Virus record (IMG/VR): IMGVR_UViG_3300010153_000016 | Coordinates: 1 to 42,949 of that record | Length of the DNA: 42,949 bases | Reading direction: 5' to 3' (one strand) | Source of the DNA: a virus | In this document: positions 1-7,427 of the stretch, in pieces | How positions within the stretch are numbered: the stretch's first letter is position 1 | Layout: the number at the start of each line of letters is the position of its first letter | Notes under the pieces: generated by a model | What the model saw: the letters and a program-made list of their open reading frames with translations, nothing else | Told to the model about the DNA's origin: nothing | Databases searched by the model: none | Position numbers and translations under genes: made by a program

Positions 1-10
1 AGATGAAAAA

Positions 11-520
11 ATGAATGAAGAAATAGAAATAACAGAAACGATGGAAGATTTTGATTGGAAAGGACATATACGAGATGTGTTTGGAGATGTAAGAGATGAT
101 ATAGAATTCCTATATCCAAATAACTCAACAGAGATATTTCTAACAGCAATATGGAAGATGTCTCTCGATGCGTTAAAGGGAATGGAAGTGCAGGTTATTG
201 TTGATAACAAGGATGACTTGTATATCAGTAGTGGCAACCCATCCTTTGTGTCCTTTGAAGGGCATGAAGATGAGTTGGTTAATGGCTCTGCAATGCAAAT
301 TCCGATTAAGTGTTGGATACACACCCACCCATTTGGACATGCATATTTCAGTGGAACGGATTGGAAGACCATAAACACATGGAAGCCTATCCTAAAGTCT
401 GCAATTGTGTTGGGAGATAACCAATACCTTGCATTCAACCCTGAGACTATACTAGCCAAGAAGGTGTTTTATGGATTACTTGAACAAGAAACAACGTATA
501 CTGGAAGTGAAGAGGAATGA
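11..520 (+). CDS. JAMM/MPN+-type metallopeptidase
   Basis: A 169-residue protein whose residues 104-117 give an exact JAMM zinc signature, H-x-H-x7-S-x2-D (His104, His106, Ser114, Asp117), in the context CWIHTHPFGHAYFSGTD. Glu41 or Glu59 could be the upstream catalytic glutamate. JAMM enzymes are zinc isopeptidases: in archaea they remove ubiquitin-like SAMP modifiers, and in phages they occur as tail-assembly peptidases. Here the domain stands alone at the head of small genes leading into a replication array, not beside tail genes, which favours action on host or viral protein conjugates. That role is inference. The C-terminus is acidic. The start is the first in-frame ATG; bases 3-14 look like the last codons (Met-Lys-Lys-stop) of an upstream gene overlapping this start, so the operon begins before the window. 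Confidence 0.8.
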   Translation: MNEEIEITETMEDFDWKGHIRDVFGDVRDDIEFLYPNNSTEIFLTAIWKMSLDALKGMEVQVIVDNKDDLYISSGNPSFVSFEGHEDELVNGSAMQIPIKCWIHTHPFGHAYFSGTDWKTINTWKPILKSAIVLGDNQYLAFNPETILAKKVFYGLLEQETTYTGSEEE

Positions 521-735
521 GACGCAGACACTCCACAACTATATCTGATAGAGCAACACTGAGAAATGCAATACAATATCTAAAAATTATCGAAGATATG
601 CAAAAGACCAACCCTGATTGGTATATGAAGGAATTTAGAAAGCATGAAGATTGGAGTATAGGATTAACACACACTATTTCTGAAGCAGAAAAGTGGGCAG
701 GTTCTGAGTATTTTGTTGGTGGTGAAGAGGAATGA
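517..735 (+). CDS. Small hypothetical protein
   Basis: A 72-residue protein beginning in an ATGA overlap with the JAMM gene, so probably translated by reinitiation. It has a basic N-terminus (MRRRHS), a predicted helical middle (about residues 12-50) and an acidic end (GGEEE) resembling the acidic end of the preceding protein. No recognisable domain or metal-binding motif. Its place in the coupled array and good codon continuity support it as real; the function is unknown. Confidence 0.65.
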   Translation: MRRRHSTTISDRATLRNAIQYLKIIEDMQKTNPDWYMKEFRKHEDWSIGLTHTISEAEKWAGSEYFVGGEEE

Positions 736-977
736 GTTTTCACCCGCGAGTAATTAAACTCCCGACTAAATCGGGACTGACTACACTCAAGGTGAGCGAC
801 ATTAGTGCGCTATGTGTTAATGAGGTTCAGCGAGGTATGTTGAAGAAGAATACATTTGATGTAGATATTCATATGGTTAGTGGTAGTATTTTTACTGCTA
901 CATTTGAAGAAGCGGATTTACTTACCTTTCAAGAGGCAGTATTCCCAACAGTAAAGGAGAATGAAGAAAATGAATAA
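732..977 (+). CDS. Small hypothetical beta-rich protein
   Basis: An 81-residue protein starting in an ATGA overlap with its neighbour. The pattern is strand-rich: a short N-terminal basic stretch, strands around residues 17-30 (LTTLKVSDISALCV), strands at 42-58 and a C-terminal helix. The layout (xVxxI ... hydrophobic strand with SGxIF, then a helix with a Leu/Phe core) loosely resembles the 98-residue protein at 8990-9286, so the two might be diverged paralogues. That resemblance is weak and by eye only. No function is recognised. Confidence 0.65.
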   Translation: MSFHPRVIKLPTKSGLTTLKVSDISALCVNEVQRGMLKKNTFDVDIHMVSGSIFTATFEEADLLTFQEAVFPTVKENEENE

Positions 978-1317
978 GAATAAACAATTAGTAGAAGAAG
1001 CAACTGACCTTGCTAAAGGTGTGAAACTCTTAGTAAAGGATTTGAAAGAGATGACTGATTTAGTTTGCCACATGAGAAAGATGCTAGAAACCTGTATGGT
1101 TGAGAAGAATGGTATCTATGAAATGGTTGACTATGATAGTAAGAAACTAGTCAGAGCATTTGAAATTATGATGGAAGTTCAGCATGAAAAAGACCTTTTG
1201 AGGGAACTAAAGCGACAAGGAAAGACTGAAAACCTACACGTAGAGGGCGAACCATATGTCTATGATGTGCAGGATACACCATCAATAGATGATTTTTATG
1301 GAGATGAAGAAGTATGA
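970..1317 (+). CDS. Helical hypothetical protein
   Basis: A 115-residue, charged, helix-rich protein with heptad-like hydrophobic spacing over roughly residues 5-90 and an acidic C-terminus (DDFYGDEEV). Two in-frame ATGs exist (961 and 970). The AAGGAG sequence at 954-959 sits only one base before the first but ten before the second, so 970 is preferred; it overlaps the end of the previous gene by eight bases. No domain recognised. Possibly a small oligomeric or adaptor protein; the function is unknown. Confidence 0.65.
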   Translation: MNKNKQLVEEATDLAKGVKLLVKDLKEMTDLVCHMRKMLETCMVEKNGIYEMVDYDSKKLVRAFEIMMEVQHEKDLLRELKRQGKTENLHVEGEPYVYDVQDTPSIDDFYGDEEV

Positions 1318-1568
1318 GTGAAGACAAAATAAAGGAATTAGAAGACAGAATCGCTGAATTAGAGCGCATGTGTGTAGACCCCGAAAAAGGAGATGTGCAG
1401 GATAGGCTTCTATCCTTAGAATGTGACTTAGATAAGTTTCTGATACGTTCAGAAAATATCGGACAACTACTTGGAATGATACGAGACACAGCACAATATG
1501 TGGCCGATAAGGAAGGGGTCGCTCTATACACTGTTGCTGATACCACACTAAGGAGGATGGAAGCATGA
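1314..1568 (+). CDS. Small coiled-coil protein
   Basis: An 84-residue protein starting in an ATGA overlap with the previous gene. Residues 4-20 (KIKELEDRIAELERM) form a classic heptad coiled coil. A second helical stretch follows (RLLSLECDLDKFLIRSENI), suggesting a homodimer or a partner-binding helix. No catalytic motif or membrane segment. It precedes the lipoprotein gene with a four-base overlap. Function unknown. Confidence 0.65.
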   Translation: MSEDKIKELEDRIAELERMCVDPEKGDVQDRLLSLECDLDKFLIRSENIGQLLGMIRDTAQYVADKEGVALYTVADTTLRRMEA

Positions 1569-2014
1569 ACTACACGAAAATACTAGCACTACTAATGATG
1601 ACAACGCTACTAACTGGATGCACCCTACCTTCACCTGAAGAGGTGTATGGTTCTGAGGAAGAAGCACCAAAGGATTGGATTACTGTTAGTGGTTCATTCA
1701 CATATCTAATCAATGATGTAAATAACTCAACACAGGAAACCGTTTGGGTAGATGTCAATACCACACATGGTATGATTGAGTTAGACTATTTTCACTACAA
1801 TGTAACACATCTTAGTTTCGACATAGTGAATAACTCTGTATTGTTTAACAACTATTCGTTTTACATTACAGGACACTTAGACCAAGATGGCCTCCTTTGG
1901 AATACAGGATACGCACCACAGTTTGGCAATGCCACACTTATGTTTGCTACATTTCCATTTGACGTAACCGTTGAATATGAAATGAAGTATCGTGTATGGA
2001 ATGGTCGAGAATGA
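1565..2014 (+). CDS. Secreted lipoprotein rich in N-glycosylation sequons
   Basis: A 149-residue protein with a textbook lipoprotein signal: N-region MNYTK, a hydrophobic core, and lipobox LLTGC with Cys19 as the expected lipidated residue. The mature part is beta-rich and carries seven N-x-S/T sequons (Asn53, 54, 65, 79, 89, 96, 122) in about 130 residues, a density expected for an S-layer or surface glycoprotein exposed outside an archaeal cell. It probably sits on the outer face of the host membrane after infection, where it could act in superinfection exclusion or surface remodelling; that role is inference. It overlaps both neighbours by four bases, so it is co-expressed with cytoplasmic genes. 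Confidence 0.75.
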   Translation: MNYTKILALLMMTTLLTGCTLPSPEEVYGSEEEAPKDWITVSGSFTYLINDVNNSTQETVWVDVNTTHGMIELDYFHYNVTHLSFDIVNNSVLFNNYSFYITGHLDQDGLLWNTGYAPQFGNATLMFATFPFDVTVEYEMKYRVWNGRE

Positions 2015-2412
2015 AAAAGAAAGCAGTAACTGTCCAGTTTCCAACTCCACTACCTGCGGAGATTCCCTGTCCTATTTGTGAAGGGAATAAATGTAAGGTA
2101 TGTGAAAAGAGTGGTAAAATAAAATTGGTGGTTGACGCTAAAGTGCCTATTCAAAAGGCATTGATTGTGAAGTATGTGGCTAACAATATCAGTTCAATCA
2201 GTTCTGACTTGTCTAAGCATTACGGCTTAGTGCCGGAGATAGAGACAATGGAAGTGTTTGAGCATCCTGAGAATAGAACATATGAGATAATCAAAGTTAG
2301 CAGTCTAGGTGGAGTAGTGTATATTGCATCTAGAGTAGATGATGTTGAGGGCATACGAACCTTCACTTCGCTAAAGGAATTGAATAGATTTAAGGAAGGT
2401 TGGTATGCATGA
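2011..2412 (+). CDS. Zinc-knuckle protein with DnaJ-like half motif
   Basis: A 133-residue protein. Near the N-terminus CPICEGNKCKVCEKSGK gives two CxxC pairs spaced like half of a DnaJ-type zinc finger (CxxCxGx ... CxxCxxxG). The remainder is a compact alpha/beta domain with no recognised family. The start at 2011 forms an ATGA overlap with the lipoprotein gene; an earlier in-frame ATG at 1996 lies inside that gene and lacks the junction signal. It probably binds RNA, DNA or protein through the zinc knuckle, but its role is unknown. Confidence 0.65.
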   Translation: MKKKAVTVQFPTPLPAEIPCPICEGNKCKVCEKSGKIKLVVDAKVPIQKALIVKYVANNISSISSDLSKHYGLVPEIETMEVFEHPENRTYEIIKVSSLGGVVYIASRVDDVEGIRTFTSLKELNRFKEGWYA

Positions 2413-2639
2413 GTGATGATTTTGAAACAATAGCAAGAATACCTAGAAACGCTACATCGGAGATGTTAGTGAAAGCAGGAACATACTGGAAGAAAGATGT
2501 CGTAGACATTAGATGGTATAGTGATGGTAAGCCCACTAGAAAGGGCATAAGAATAAATATGGAAGAGTTAGACACGTTAGTAAAGGCGTTAGTCAAAATA
2601 AACAATAAGAATAAGGTGAGTAAGGATGAGTCTAATTAG
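2409..2639 (+). CDS. PC4/YdbC-like ssDNA-binding protein
   Basis: A 76-residue protein. The segment KAGTYWKKDVVDIRWYSDG followed by PTRKGIRI and a C-terminal helix matches the PC4 (p15 transcriptional coactivator) pattern: strand, VDIR strand, PTKKGI strand, helix. PC4-like proteins form dimers that bind single-stranded DNA and occur in several viruses as replication or transcription factors. The start at 2409 makes an ATGA overlap with the previous gene; an in-frame TTG at 2400 is ignored. It lies directly before DNA ligase, consistent with a role at unwound viral DNA. Family assignment is by motif reading only. Confidence 0.65.
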   Translation: MSDDFETIARIPRNATSEMLVKAGTYWKKDVVDIRWYSDGKPTRKGIRINMEELDTLVKALVKINNKNKVSKDESN

Positions 2640-4176
2640 ATTTGCAAGAATGTGTGAAGCAATAGAACAGCAGGATAGAACAACTGATAAAATTACAATA
2701 ATAGATGAGTCATTGAGTTCATTCTCTGACCCTCAACTTGTTTTAGATATTCTATCATTGAACATAGACAAGAATAACATCGGTAACAAAAGAGCCGTAA
2801 CTTGGTTAGCCAATTCTTTGCAGATGTTTGAGGATGAAGTAAACACTCAAGCAGATATTTGGGGTGATTTAGGCGAAGGACTCAAGATGTTCTTAGAGGA
2901 TGAATGGAATGAGGATTCTAATTTAACAATCAGGAATCTATATTCTATTCTAACATTGGATTGTTCTTCTATCAACAGTAACTCATACACAACAATTAGT
3001 GAGTCACTAAATGAAATGTCTGCATTAGAGGTTAAGTGGTTTATCCGCTATTGGCTTAGGCATCCGAGAAACGGTATTGGAACTAAAGCAATGGCTAGAG
3101 TATTGAAGAGGAGGTTTCCAACTGAGGAAATTGATTCATACCTAAAGATACATTCCGCCTCTGAGGTGTTTAGGTATCTTTCAAATGGAAATACCCCACC
3201 TACAATAACAGGGGTTGGAAAATATATCCCATGTTCTCTTGCTAAGAAATACAAATCTCCGTATAAGACACCTGCTAGTTACATTATTGATTTCAAATAT
3301 GATGGTAATAGGTATCAGATACACAGAGAAAGAGACAGTGTAATTATATTCAACCGTAAAGGTAAGGTCGTAACAAGACAGTATCCTGATGTTGTTGAAT
3401 TAGTTAAAACATTCAACGCAAGCACTTTCATCTTAGACACTGAAATATATCCAGTGGAAAGAGAGGGGTCTAATGTTCCTGCGGAGCATAAGAAATTAGC
3501 AACAAGAGTTCATTCTAAGGACACTGAAAGTGCAGTTCACGATTGTCCAGTTCACCTTGTTATCTTTGACATATTGTTTTACATGGGAACTAATTTAGTA
3601 GAGAATCCATATAGAGAACGATTGATGCACATGCCGGATTTCCCTTCGTGGAATAGAGCAGACTCATACACTGATGGTGATATTGAAAAAGCATACAATA
3701 TGGCGATTAACGAGGGCTTTGAAGGAGTTATGATTAAAGATTTAGAAGCCCCGTATAACGCAGGTAAAAGAACTAACTCTATGATGAAACATAAGCCACC
3801 TAGAATTGATTTAGACGTTGTAATTACGTCTGCCAAATATGGTGATGGAAAGAGAAGGAATGTGTTTGGTTCATTTGGAATCTCTGTGAAGGATGATTCT
3901 ACCCCTACTGGTTTTACACCAATAGGTTCGGTTGGCACTGGATTATCAGAAGGTGATTTAGTGTATCTAACAACTGAGTTGAAGAAGATAGTGGAGAAAT
4001 ATGACGCTGAAACCTTCCATGTGTTACCTAGAATAGTTCTAGAGATTACATGTGATTTGATTTCTAGAGATTCAGACGGCAATTATGGACTTCGTTTTCC
4101 AAGAGTGCTTAGAATCAGACAGGATAAATACGCTAAGGAGTGTAACTCCATGTTAGACGTTCAGATGATAGCATAG
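2626..4176 (+). CDS. ATP-dependent DNA ligase
   Basis: A 516-residue ligase that seals nicks through an enzyme-adenylate. Motif I is FKYDGNR with nucleophile Lys224. Motif III (LDTEIYP), motif IV (EGVMIKD) and the lysine-rich motif V region (MMKHKPP) follow in order, and an OB-fold C-terminal domain ends with the RFPRVLRIR segment. The helical N-terminal half matches the DNA-binding domain of archaeal/eukaryal ligase I-type enzymes, and the length fits that family. It probably joins Okazaki fragments made by the viral primase and PolB. It overlaps the PC4-like gene by 14 bases, with GGTGAG just upstream of the ATG. Confidence 0.95.
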   Translation: MSLIRFARMCEAIEQQDRTTDKITIIDESLSSFSDPQLVLDILSLNIDKNNIGNKRAVTWLANSLQMFEDEVNTQADIWGDLGEGLKMFLEDEWNEDSNLTIRNLYSILTLDCSSINSNSYTTISESLNEMSALEVKWFIRYWLRHPRNGIGTKAMARVLKRRFPTEEIDSYLKIHSASEVFRYLSNGNTPPTITGVGKYIPCSLAKKYKSPYKTPASYIIDFKYDGNRYQIHRERDSVIIFNRKGKVVTRQYPDVVELVKTFNASTFILDTEIYPVEREGSNVPAEHKKLATRVHSKDTESAVHDCPVHLVIFDILFYMGTNLVENPYRERLMHMPDFPSWNRADSYTDGDIEKAYNMAINEGFEGVMIKDLEAPYNAGKRTNSMMKHKPPRIDLDVVITSAKYGDGKRRNVFGSFGISVKDDSTPTGFTPIGSVGTGLSEGDLVYLTTELKKIVEKYDAETFHVLPRIVLEITCDLISRDSDGNYGLRFPRVLRIRQDKYAKECNSMLDVQMIA

Positions 4177-4214
4177 GGTAAACCTTTATGTGCCTATAAT
4201 TACGGGAGATAAAC
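4177..4214 (+). promoter_or_regulatory. Possible internal promoter/leader
   Basis: A 38-base gap between ligase and the next gene, one of only three substantial spacers in the 21-kb array. It contains a T/A-rich CTTTATG element at about 4186-4192, a CTATAAT stretch, and GGGAG at 4204-4208 as a ribosome binding site. The first element could be an archaeal TATA box for the downstream genes, but no transcription-start evidence exists. Confidence 0.3.
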
Positions 4215-4664
4215 ATGTGGAACTTGACTTCTGTTGTTGGTCTTAACAAGGACATAATTACAGGGGTTTGTGCTATTCTTGCAAAGCCTGTATCTGTGGT
4301 AAACAAAGACAAGAACCATGACTTGGGCTACAAGGTGAAACTATCCATTGTGATAAGAGGAGACATGTTCCTCTTGCAAAAGATACAACGGGTCTTCATG
4401 CAGAATGGGATATATTCAACTATCAAAGACGTTGAATCAAAAGTTAGGCCAAGACCCATATTGAGGATAGGTAGATTAGAACACATACGCAATTTCGTAG
4501 AAGCCTATATTCCTGATGCACATGACTCTTTGCTAACAATTGGTAGTGAAGAAAGTAAGGATAGTTGGATGCGGTTTCTAGTGATACTTTCGATAGTAGA
4601 AAATAAGAGACATAGAACTGCAAAGGGATTAGATGAAATCCTCAGAATGAAGGGGGTTCTCTAA
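4215..4664 (+). CDS. LAGLIDADG-fold protein lacking catalytic acids
   Basis: A 149-residue protein. Residues around 40-95 show the strand-helix-strand core of LAGLIDADG endonucleases: KLSIVIRGD, then FLLQKIQRVF, a strand ending RPILRI, and an IRNFVEAYIP helix. The C-terminal RHRTAKGLDEILRMKG matches the H-x-T-x-x-G-L-x-x-I-L-x-x-K tail typical of these enzymes. The position of the catalytic helix (ITGVCAILAKPVSVV) has no Asp or Glu, so DNA cleavage is unlikely. I read it as a domesticated, DNA-binding homing-endonuclease descendant. It is preceded by the possible promoter at 4177-4214 and abuts a zinc protein gene. Confidence 0.6.
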   Translation: MWNLTSVVGLNKDIITGVCAILAKPVSVVNKDKNHDLGYKVKLSIVIRGDMFLLQKIQRVFMQNGIYSTIKDVESKVRPRPILRIGRLEHIRNFVEAYIPDAHDSLLTIGSEESKDSWMRFLVILSIVENKRHRTAKGLDEILRMKGVL

Positions 4665-5000
4665 ATGCTATGTGGTCGTTGCAATAGAAGAGAAGGGGAT
4701 AGTAACTACGAGACGCTATGTTCTATTTGTGCAATGGAAGTGATGAGGGCTAACCTATCAAAATCTCCTGCTCTCGCATTAGCACTTACTGATGATGAGG
4801 TTATCAAGAACCATTTGATTAGATTACTAATGGATGGTTGTAGAGAATGTGGAGATAAGCACTTTGGTTTTGAGGTCGGAGTGCAGGAAGAAGAACAACT
4901 CAAATGGTATGTAGCAAACATACAATGTGGAAATTGCCACAGTAGTTACAGAGAAATAATGGAAGTGAGAATGAATGAGCCTAATACAGACGGCGAATAA
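4665..5000 (+). CDS. Zinc-ribbon protein (four CxxC pairs)
   Basis: A 111-residue protein beginning immediately after the previous stop. It carries four CxxC pairs: CGRC and CSIC near the N-terminus, and CREC and CGNC in the second half. This suggests two zinc-binding domains joined by a helical linker. Such small zinc-ribbon proteins commonly bind nucleic acid or transcription complexes. No specific family is recognised, and the function is unknown. Confidence 0.7.
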   Translation: MLCGRCNRREGDSNYETLCSICAMEVMRANLSKSPALALALTDDEVIKNHLIRLLMDGCRECGDKHFGFEVGVQEEEQLKWYVANIQCGNCHSSYREIMEVRMNEPNTDGE

Positions 5001-5004
5001 ACAT

Positions 5005-5826
5005 ATGAATAACAAACCAATGATAATAGTAGGGAACACACTAATGGATAAGATGGACAAAGCACTGTCCTTAGTATCAGATAATCCTATTATCATGTAT
5101 GCTAATGAATATGACATTACTGATAATTATAGCATCCCCATAGAGAGGGGAATAATTATTGATGAAGTGCATTACAAACCTAAAACTGATTTGATAAAGA
5201 AAACCATGTTAGAGTATGGTGGTCAGGTTATTCTCATTTCGGATAATCAGAAATCAGTGCCGAAGGTTATATTCTCTTTATGCAAACTAAAGAGAGCAGG
5301 TAAGAAGATAGAGCAAGAGATGATTTCACCTAGAGCAGTAGAACCTAAGAACTACGAGATTGATATATTCCCTATGATTAGTGAGTATTTGAAAAACCCA
5401 AACAGGGATGAAGTAGCAACTATGTTGAAAATATCAAAGCCAAGTGATATTCATTTCTTATCATGGTTAGTTCCAAACATTCATCCTAACAGGTTGTCTT
5501 TTGTGGATAACTCTGTTAAGAGAAGGTGGCCTATCTCATACTTCTATGAGTTATTGTCCTATGCACATACTGGTAGGATGAGTCGTAAGATGAAGTTACC
5601 AACAAAAGGGGCTTATTCCAAACTACCTAGTATTGCTAGGAGATTGGGGCTAAAGGCTCATGAGTCATATTTACTAGATGACTTACTAAAGAATGAACAA
5701 TTCAAAACATTCGCTAAAACAAGATTAAACAATGGCGAGTGTAGGCTTCTCAATTTAGGAGAGAAGAAACGTAGAAAGAAAACAGATGTAATTATCCCAC
5801 AACAAGGATTAGCGGAGTGGTTTTGA
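5005..5826 (+). CDS. Clamp-loader large-subunit-like protein with PIP box
   Basis: A 273-residue protein (ATG at 5005; an in-frame ATG at 4975 lies inside the preceding gene). The N-terminus resembles a shrunken AAA+ domain: the P-loop position reads GNTLMDKM, which keeps Lys16 but not the usual glycine and Ser/Thr, followed by a Walker-B-like IIIDEVH (residues 50-56). The middle, with RRWPISYFYELLSYAHTGRM, looks like an RFC collar domain. The last eight residues, QQGLAEWF, are a perfect PCNA-interacting peptide (QxxLxxWF) preceded by a basic stretch, as in archaeal RFC large subunits. It probably pairs with the RFC small subunit at 6427-7344 to load PCNA. The ATP site is probably inactive. 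Assignment rests on the PIP box, Walker B and neighbourhood. Confidence 0.6.
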   Translation: MNNKPMIIVGNTLMDKMDKALSLVSDNPIIMYANEYDITDNYSIPIERGIIIDEVHYKPKTDLIKKTMLEYGGQVILISDNQKSVPKVIFSLCKLKRAGKKIEQEMISPRAVEPKNYEIDIFPMISEYLKNPNRDEVATMLKISKPSDIHFLSWLVPNIHPNRLSFVDNSVKRRWPISYFYELLSYAHTGRMSRKMKLPTKGAYSKLPSIARRLGLKAHESYLLDDLLKNEQFKTFAKTRLNNGECRLLNLGEKKRRKKTDVIIPQQGLAEWF

Positions 5827-6123
5827 ATGAGTATTGAAAAGAAATGTGTGCAATGTGGAGAACTTGTGCCATATTATGGGCGCGGAAGACCAAGAATTAG
5901 ACACGATTCTTGTATGACTAAAAGGCAAATAAGACAAAGGGAATACATAAGAGAGTATTTTAGTGTGCGCTACAAGACATCTGAATTTCGTGATAAAATA
6001 CGTGCATCTAATCGTAAGTATAGAGAGAATAAACGCAGTGAAAGACCTCGTAAAGAATTATCTCATGATGAAGAAATGGAGTTATTTCACATGCATATGC
6101 GTGACTTACAGGGGGAGGAATAG
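5827..6123 (+). CDS. Small basic zinc-binding protein
   Basis: A 98-residue, strongly basic protein. The N-terminal KKCVQCGELV plus RIRHDSC gives CxxC ... HxxxC, a likely zinc site. The middle is Arg/Lys-rich and helical (RQIRQREYIREYF, KIRASNRKYRENKR), as in nucleic-acid-binding proteins. The C-terminus is acidic. It starts directly after the clamp-loader-like gene and is followed without gap by a ribbon-helix-helix-like gene. Probably a DNA- or RNA-binding accessory factor; the exact role is unknown. Confidence 0.65.
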   Translation: MSIEKKCVQCGELVPYYGRGRPRIRHDSCMTKRQIRQREYIREYFSVRYKTSEFRDKIRASNRKYRENKRSERPRKELSHDEEMELFHMHMRDLQGEE

Positions 6124-6318
6124 ATGCCAAAATATAGTGTTCATATACGAAATGAAAATGTAAAGAAGTGGGAGGCTCTCACTGAAAGAAGTGCATGGAT
6201 TAACAATATCTTATCATCGTGGTCTATACAAGACCTTGAGAAACTAAAGAAGGAAAACTCCTATTCAAAACTTGAAAGAAGAGTGGCTAAGTTAGAGAGG
6301 AGGAATAAAAATGATTAA
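6124..6318 (+). CDS. Ribbon-helix-helix-like DNA-binding protein
   Basis: A 64-residue protein with the shape of a ribbon-helix-helix regulator: strand KYSVHIRNENV, helix KKWEALTE, then RSAWINNILSSW for the second helix. A basic coiled-coil tail (KLERRVAKLERR) follows. RHH proteins dimerise and bind operators, and small archaeal viruses often carry several. The second helix contains the common SAxIN pattern. It sits just upstream of the zinc microgene and RFC small subunit. A target operator cannot be named. Confidence 0.65.
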   Translation: MPKYSVHIRNENVKKWEALTERSAWINNILSSWSIQDLEKLKKENSYSKLERRVAKLERRNKND

Positions 6319-6430
6319 TAAAATGGAAATGGTATGTGGTTCATGTTTACATGTGTTACCACATCACTACACTAAGAGAAGAAACTTAGTTTGTTCACGA
6401 TGTGGACATGTAAAGAAGGTGAATGAATGA
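6311..6430 (+). CDS. Zinc-ribbon microprotein (39 aa)
   Basis: A short gene overlapping the previous gene by eight bases and ending in an ATGA overlap with RFC small subunit. The 39-residue product has two CxxC pairs (Cys9/Cys12 and Cys28/Cys31) separated by a basic linker (HHYTKRR), a complete minimal zinc ribbon. The overlaps at both ends and the intact metal site argue that it is expressed. It is one of several zinc microproteins in this genome; the partner is unknown. Confidence 0.65.
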   Translation: MINKMEMVCGSCLHVLPHHYTKRRNLVCSRCGHVKKVNE

Positions 6431-7344
6431 GTGAATTATGGACTGAAAAATATAGGCCAACCACGCTTAGTGGTATAGTAGGACAATCTGATTTTGTGTT
6501 AGACGCAGAACATTGGGTAGTCAACCGTAACATGCCTAACGTTATTCTCTATGGTGTTGCAGGAACTGGTAAAACAGCAGCAGCAATATCATTAGTCAAT
6601 GATTTATTGGGAGAAGATAAACAAGGAAACTTCTTTGAGATTAATGCATCTGATGATAGAAAGTTAGAAACTGTCAGAACCAAGATTAAGGAAATTGCAT
6701 CTACTAAGAGATTAGGTGAAGCACCATTCAAAATTATTTTACTAGATGAAATGGATGGGATGACTAAAGATGCTCAGAATGCTCTCAAGAGAGTGATGGA
6801 GAGATATGCTGATAATTGCAGATTTGTGATTACTTGTAATGACAGGCATAAGATAATTCTACCACTACAATCTAGGGCAAGTAACTATGCTTTCAATAGA
6901 ATCGAATCAGGTTTGATGTTGGATATTTTGTCTGATATTTTGGCAAAGGAAGGCGTAAAACGCTACACTGAGAGCGAGTTAGAAAGGTTCATTACCTACC
7001 TATCGGGAGACTTAAGACGAGGAATCAATGAATTACAGGCATCCTCATCGAGTAATCGAAGCCTTGATAACCAAATAAATAGAAGTCTACAACCATACTC
7101 TGAAATAATGAAAATGATATATGAAAATGACTATGATAATGCTTTAGAGAAGGTGCATAAACTGATTTACACTTCAACAGACATGAAAACTATCTGCATT
7201 AATTTGCACGATATTATCATAAAGTCGGATACTACGCCGCAGTCTAAGTTCAAGATGCTCCGCGTGGTCGGAGAGGCAGAATGGAGAAGTAGTAATATGA
7301 CTCCTAAAGTTCTAGCATCGTGGATGATAGGGCAGATGATTTGA
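6427..7344 (+). CDS. rfcS: Replication factor C small subunit (clamp loader ATPase)
   Basis: A 305-residue AAA+ ATPase of the archaeal RFC small-subunit family, which opens PCNA and loads it on primed DNA. It begins with the family hallmark ELWTEKYRP. Walker A is GVAGTGKT (residues 43-50), Walker B LLDEMD (105-110) and sensor 1 TCN (136-138). The arginine-finger SRC motif reads SRA (149-151), keeping the arginine but losing the cysteine. Length is close to archaeal RfcS (about 320). It begins in an ATGA overlap with the zinc microgene. It probably works with the large-subunit-like protein at 5005-5826 and PCNA at 10456-11238. Confidence 0.95.
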   Translation: MSELWTEKYRPTTLSGIVGQSDFVLDAEHWVVNRNMPNVILYGVAGTGKTAAAISLVNDLLGEDKQGNFFEINASDDRKLETVRTKIKEIASTKRLGEAPFKIILLDEMDGMTKDAQNALKRVMERYADNCRFVITCNDRHKIILPLQSRASNYAFNRIESGLMLDILSDILAKEGVKRYTESELERFITYLSGDLRRGINELQASSSSNRSLDNQINRSLQPYSEIMKMIYENDYDNALEKVHKLIYTSTDMKTICINLHDIIIKSDTTPQSKFKMLRVVGEAEWRSSNMTPKVLASWMIGQMI

Positions 7345-7427
7345 TGGAAGGAGTGGCAATTTTACTAGGATTTATCGTGTTAAGATTTTTTGTGAGATTT
7401 GAAAGTAGAGGAAGGAGGAGATGGTAA
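7344..7427 (+). CDS. Single-span membrane microprotein (27 aa)
   Basis: A tiny gene whose ATG shares one base with the RFC stop (TGATG) and whose TAA shares one base with the next ATG (TAATG). The product is a hydrophobic helix (VAILLGFIVLRFFV) with a very basic tail (RFESRGRRRW), as expected for a minimal membrane anchor with its C-terminus in the cytoplasm. Perfect junctions at both ends support it, but at this length coding status is uncertain. Confidence 0.5.
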   Translation: MEGVAILLGFIVLRFFVRFESRGRRRW

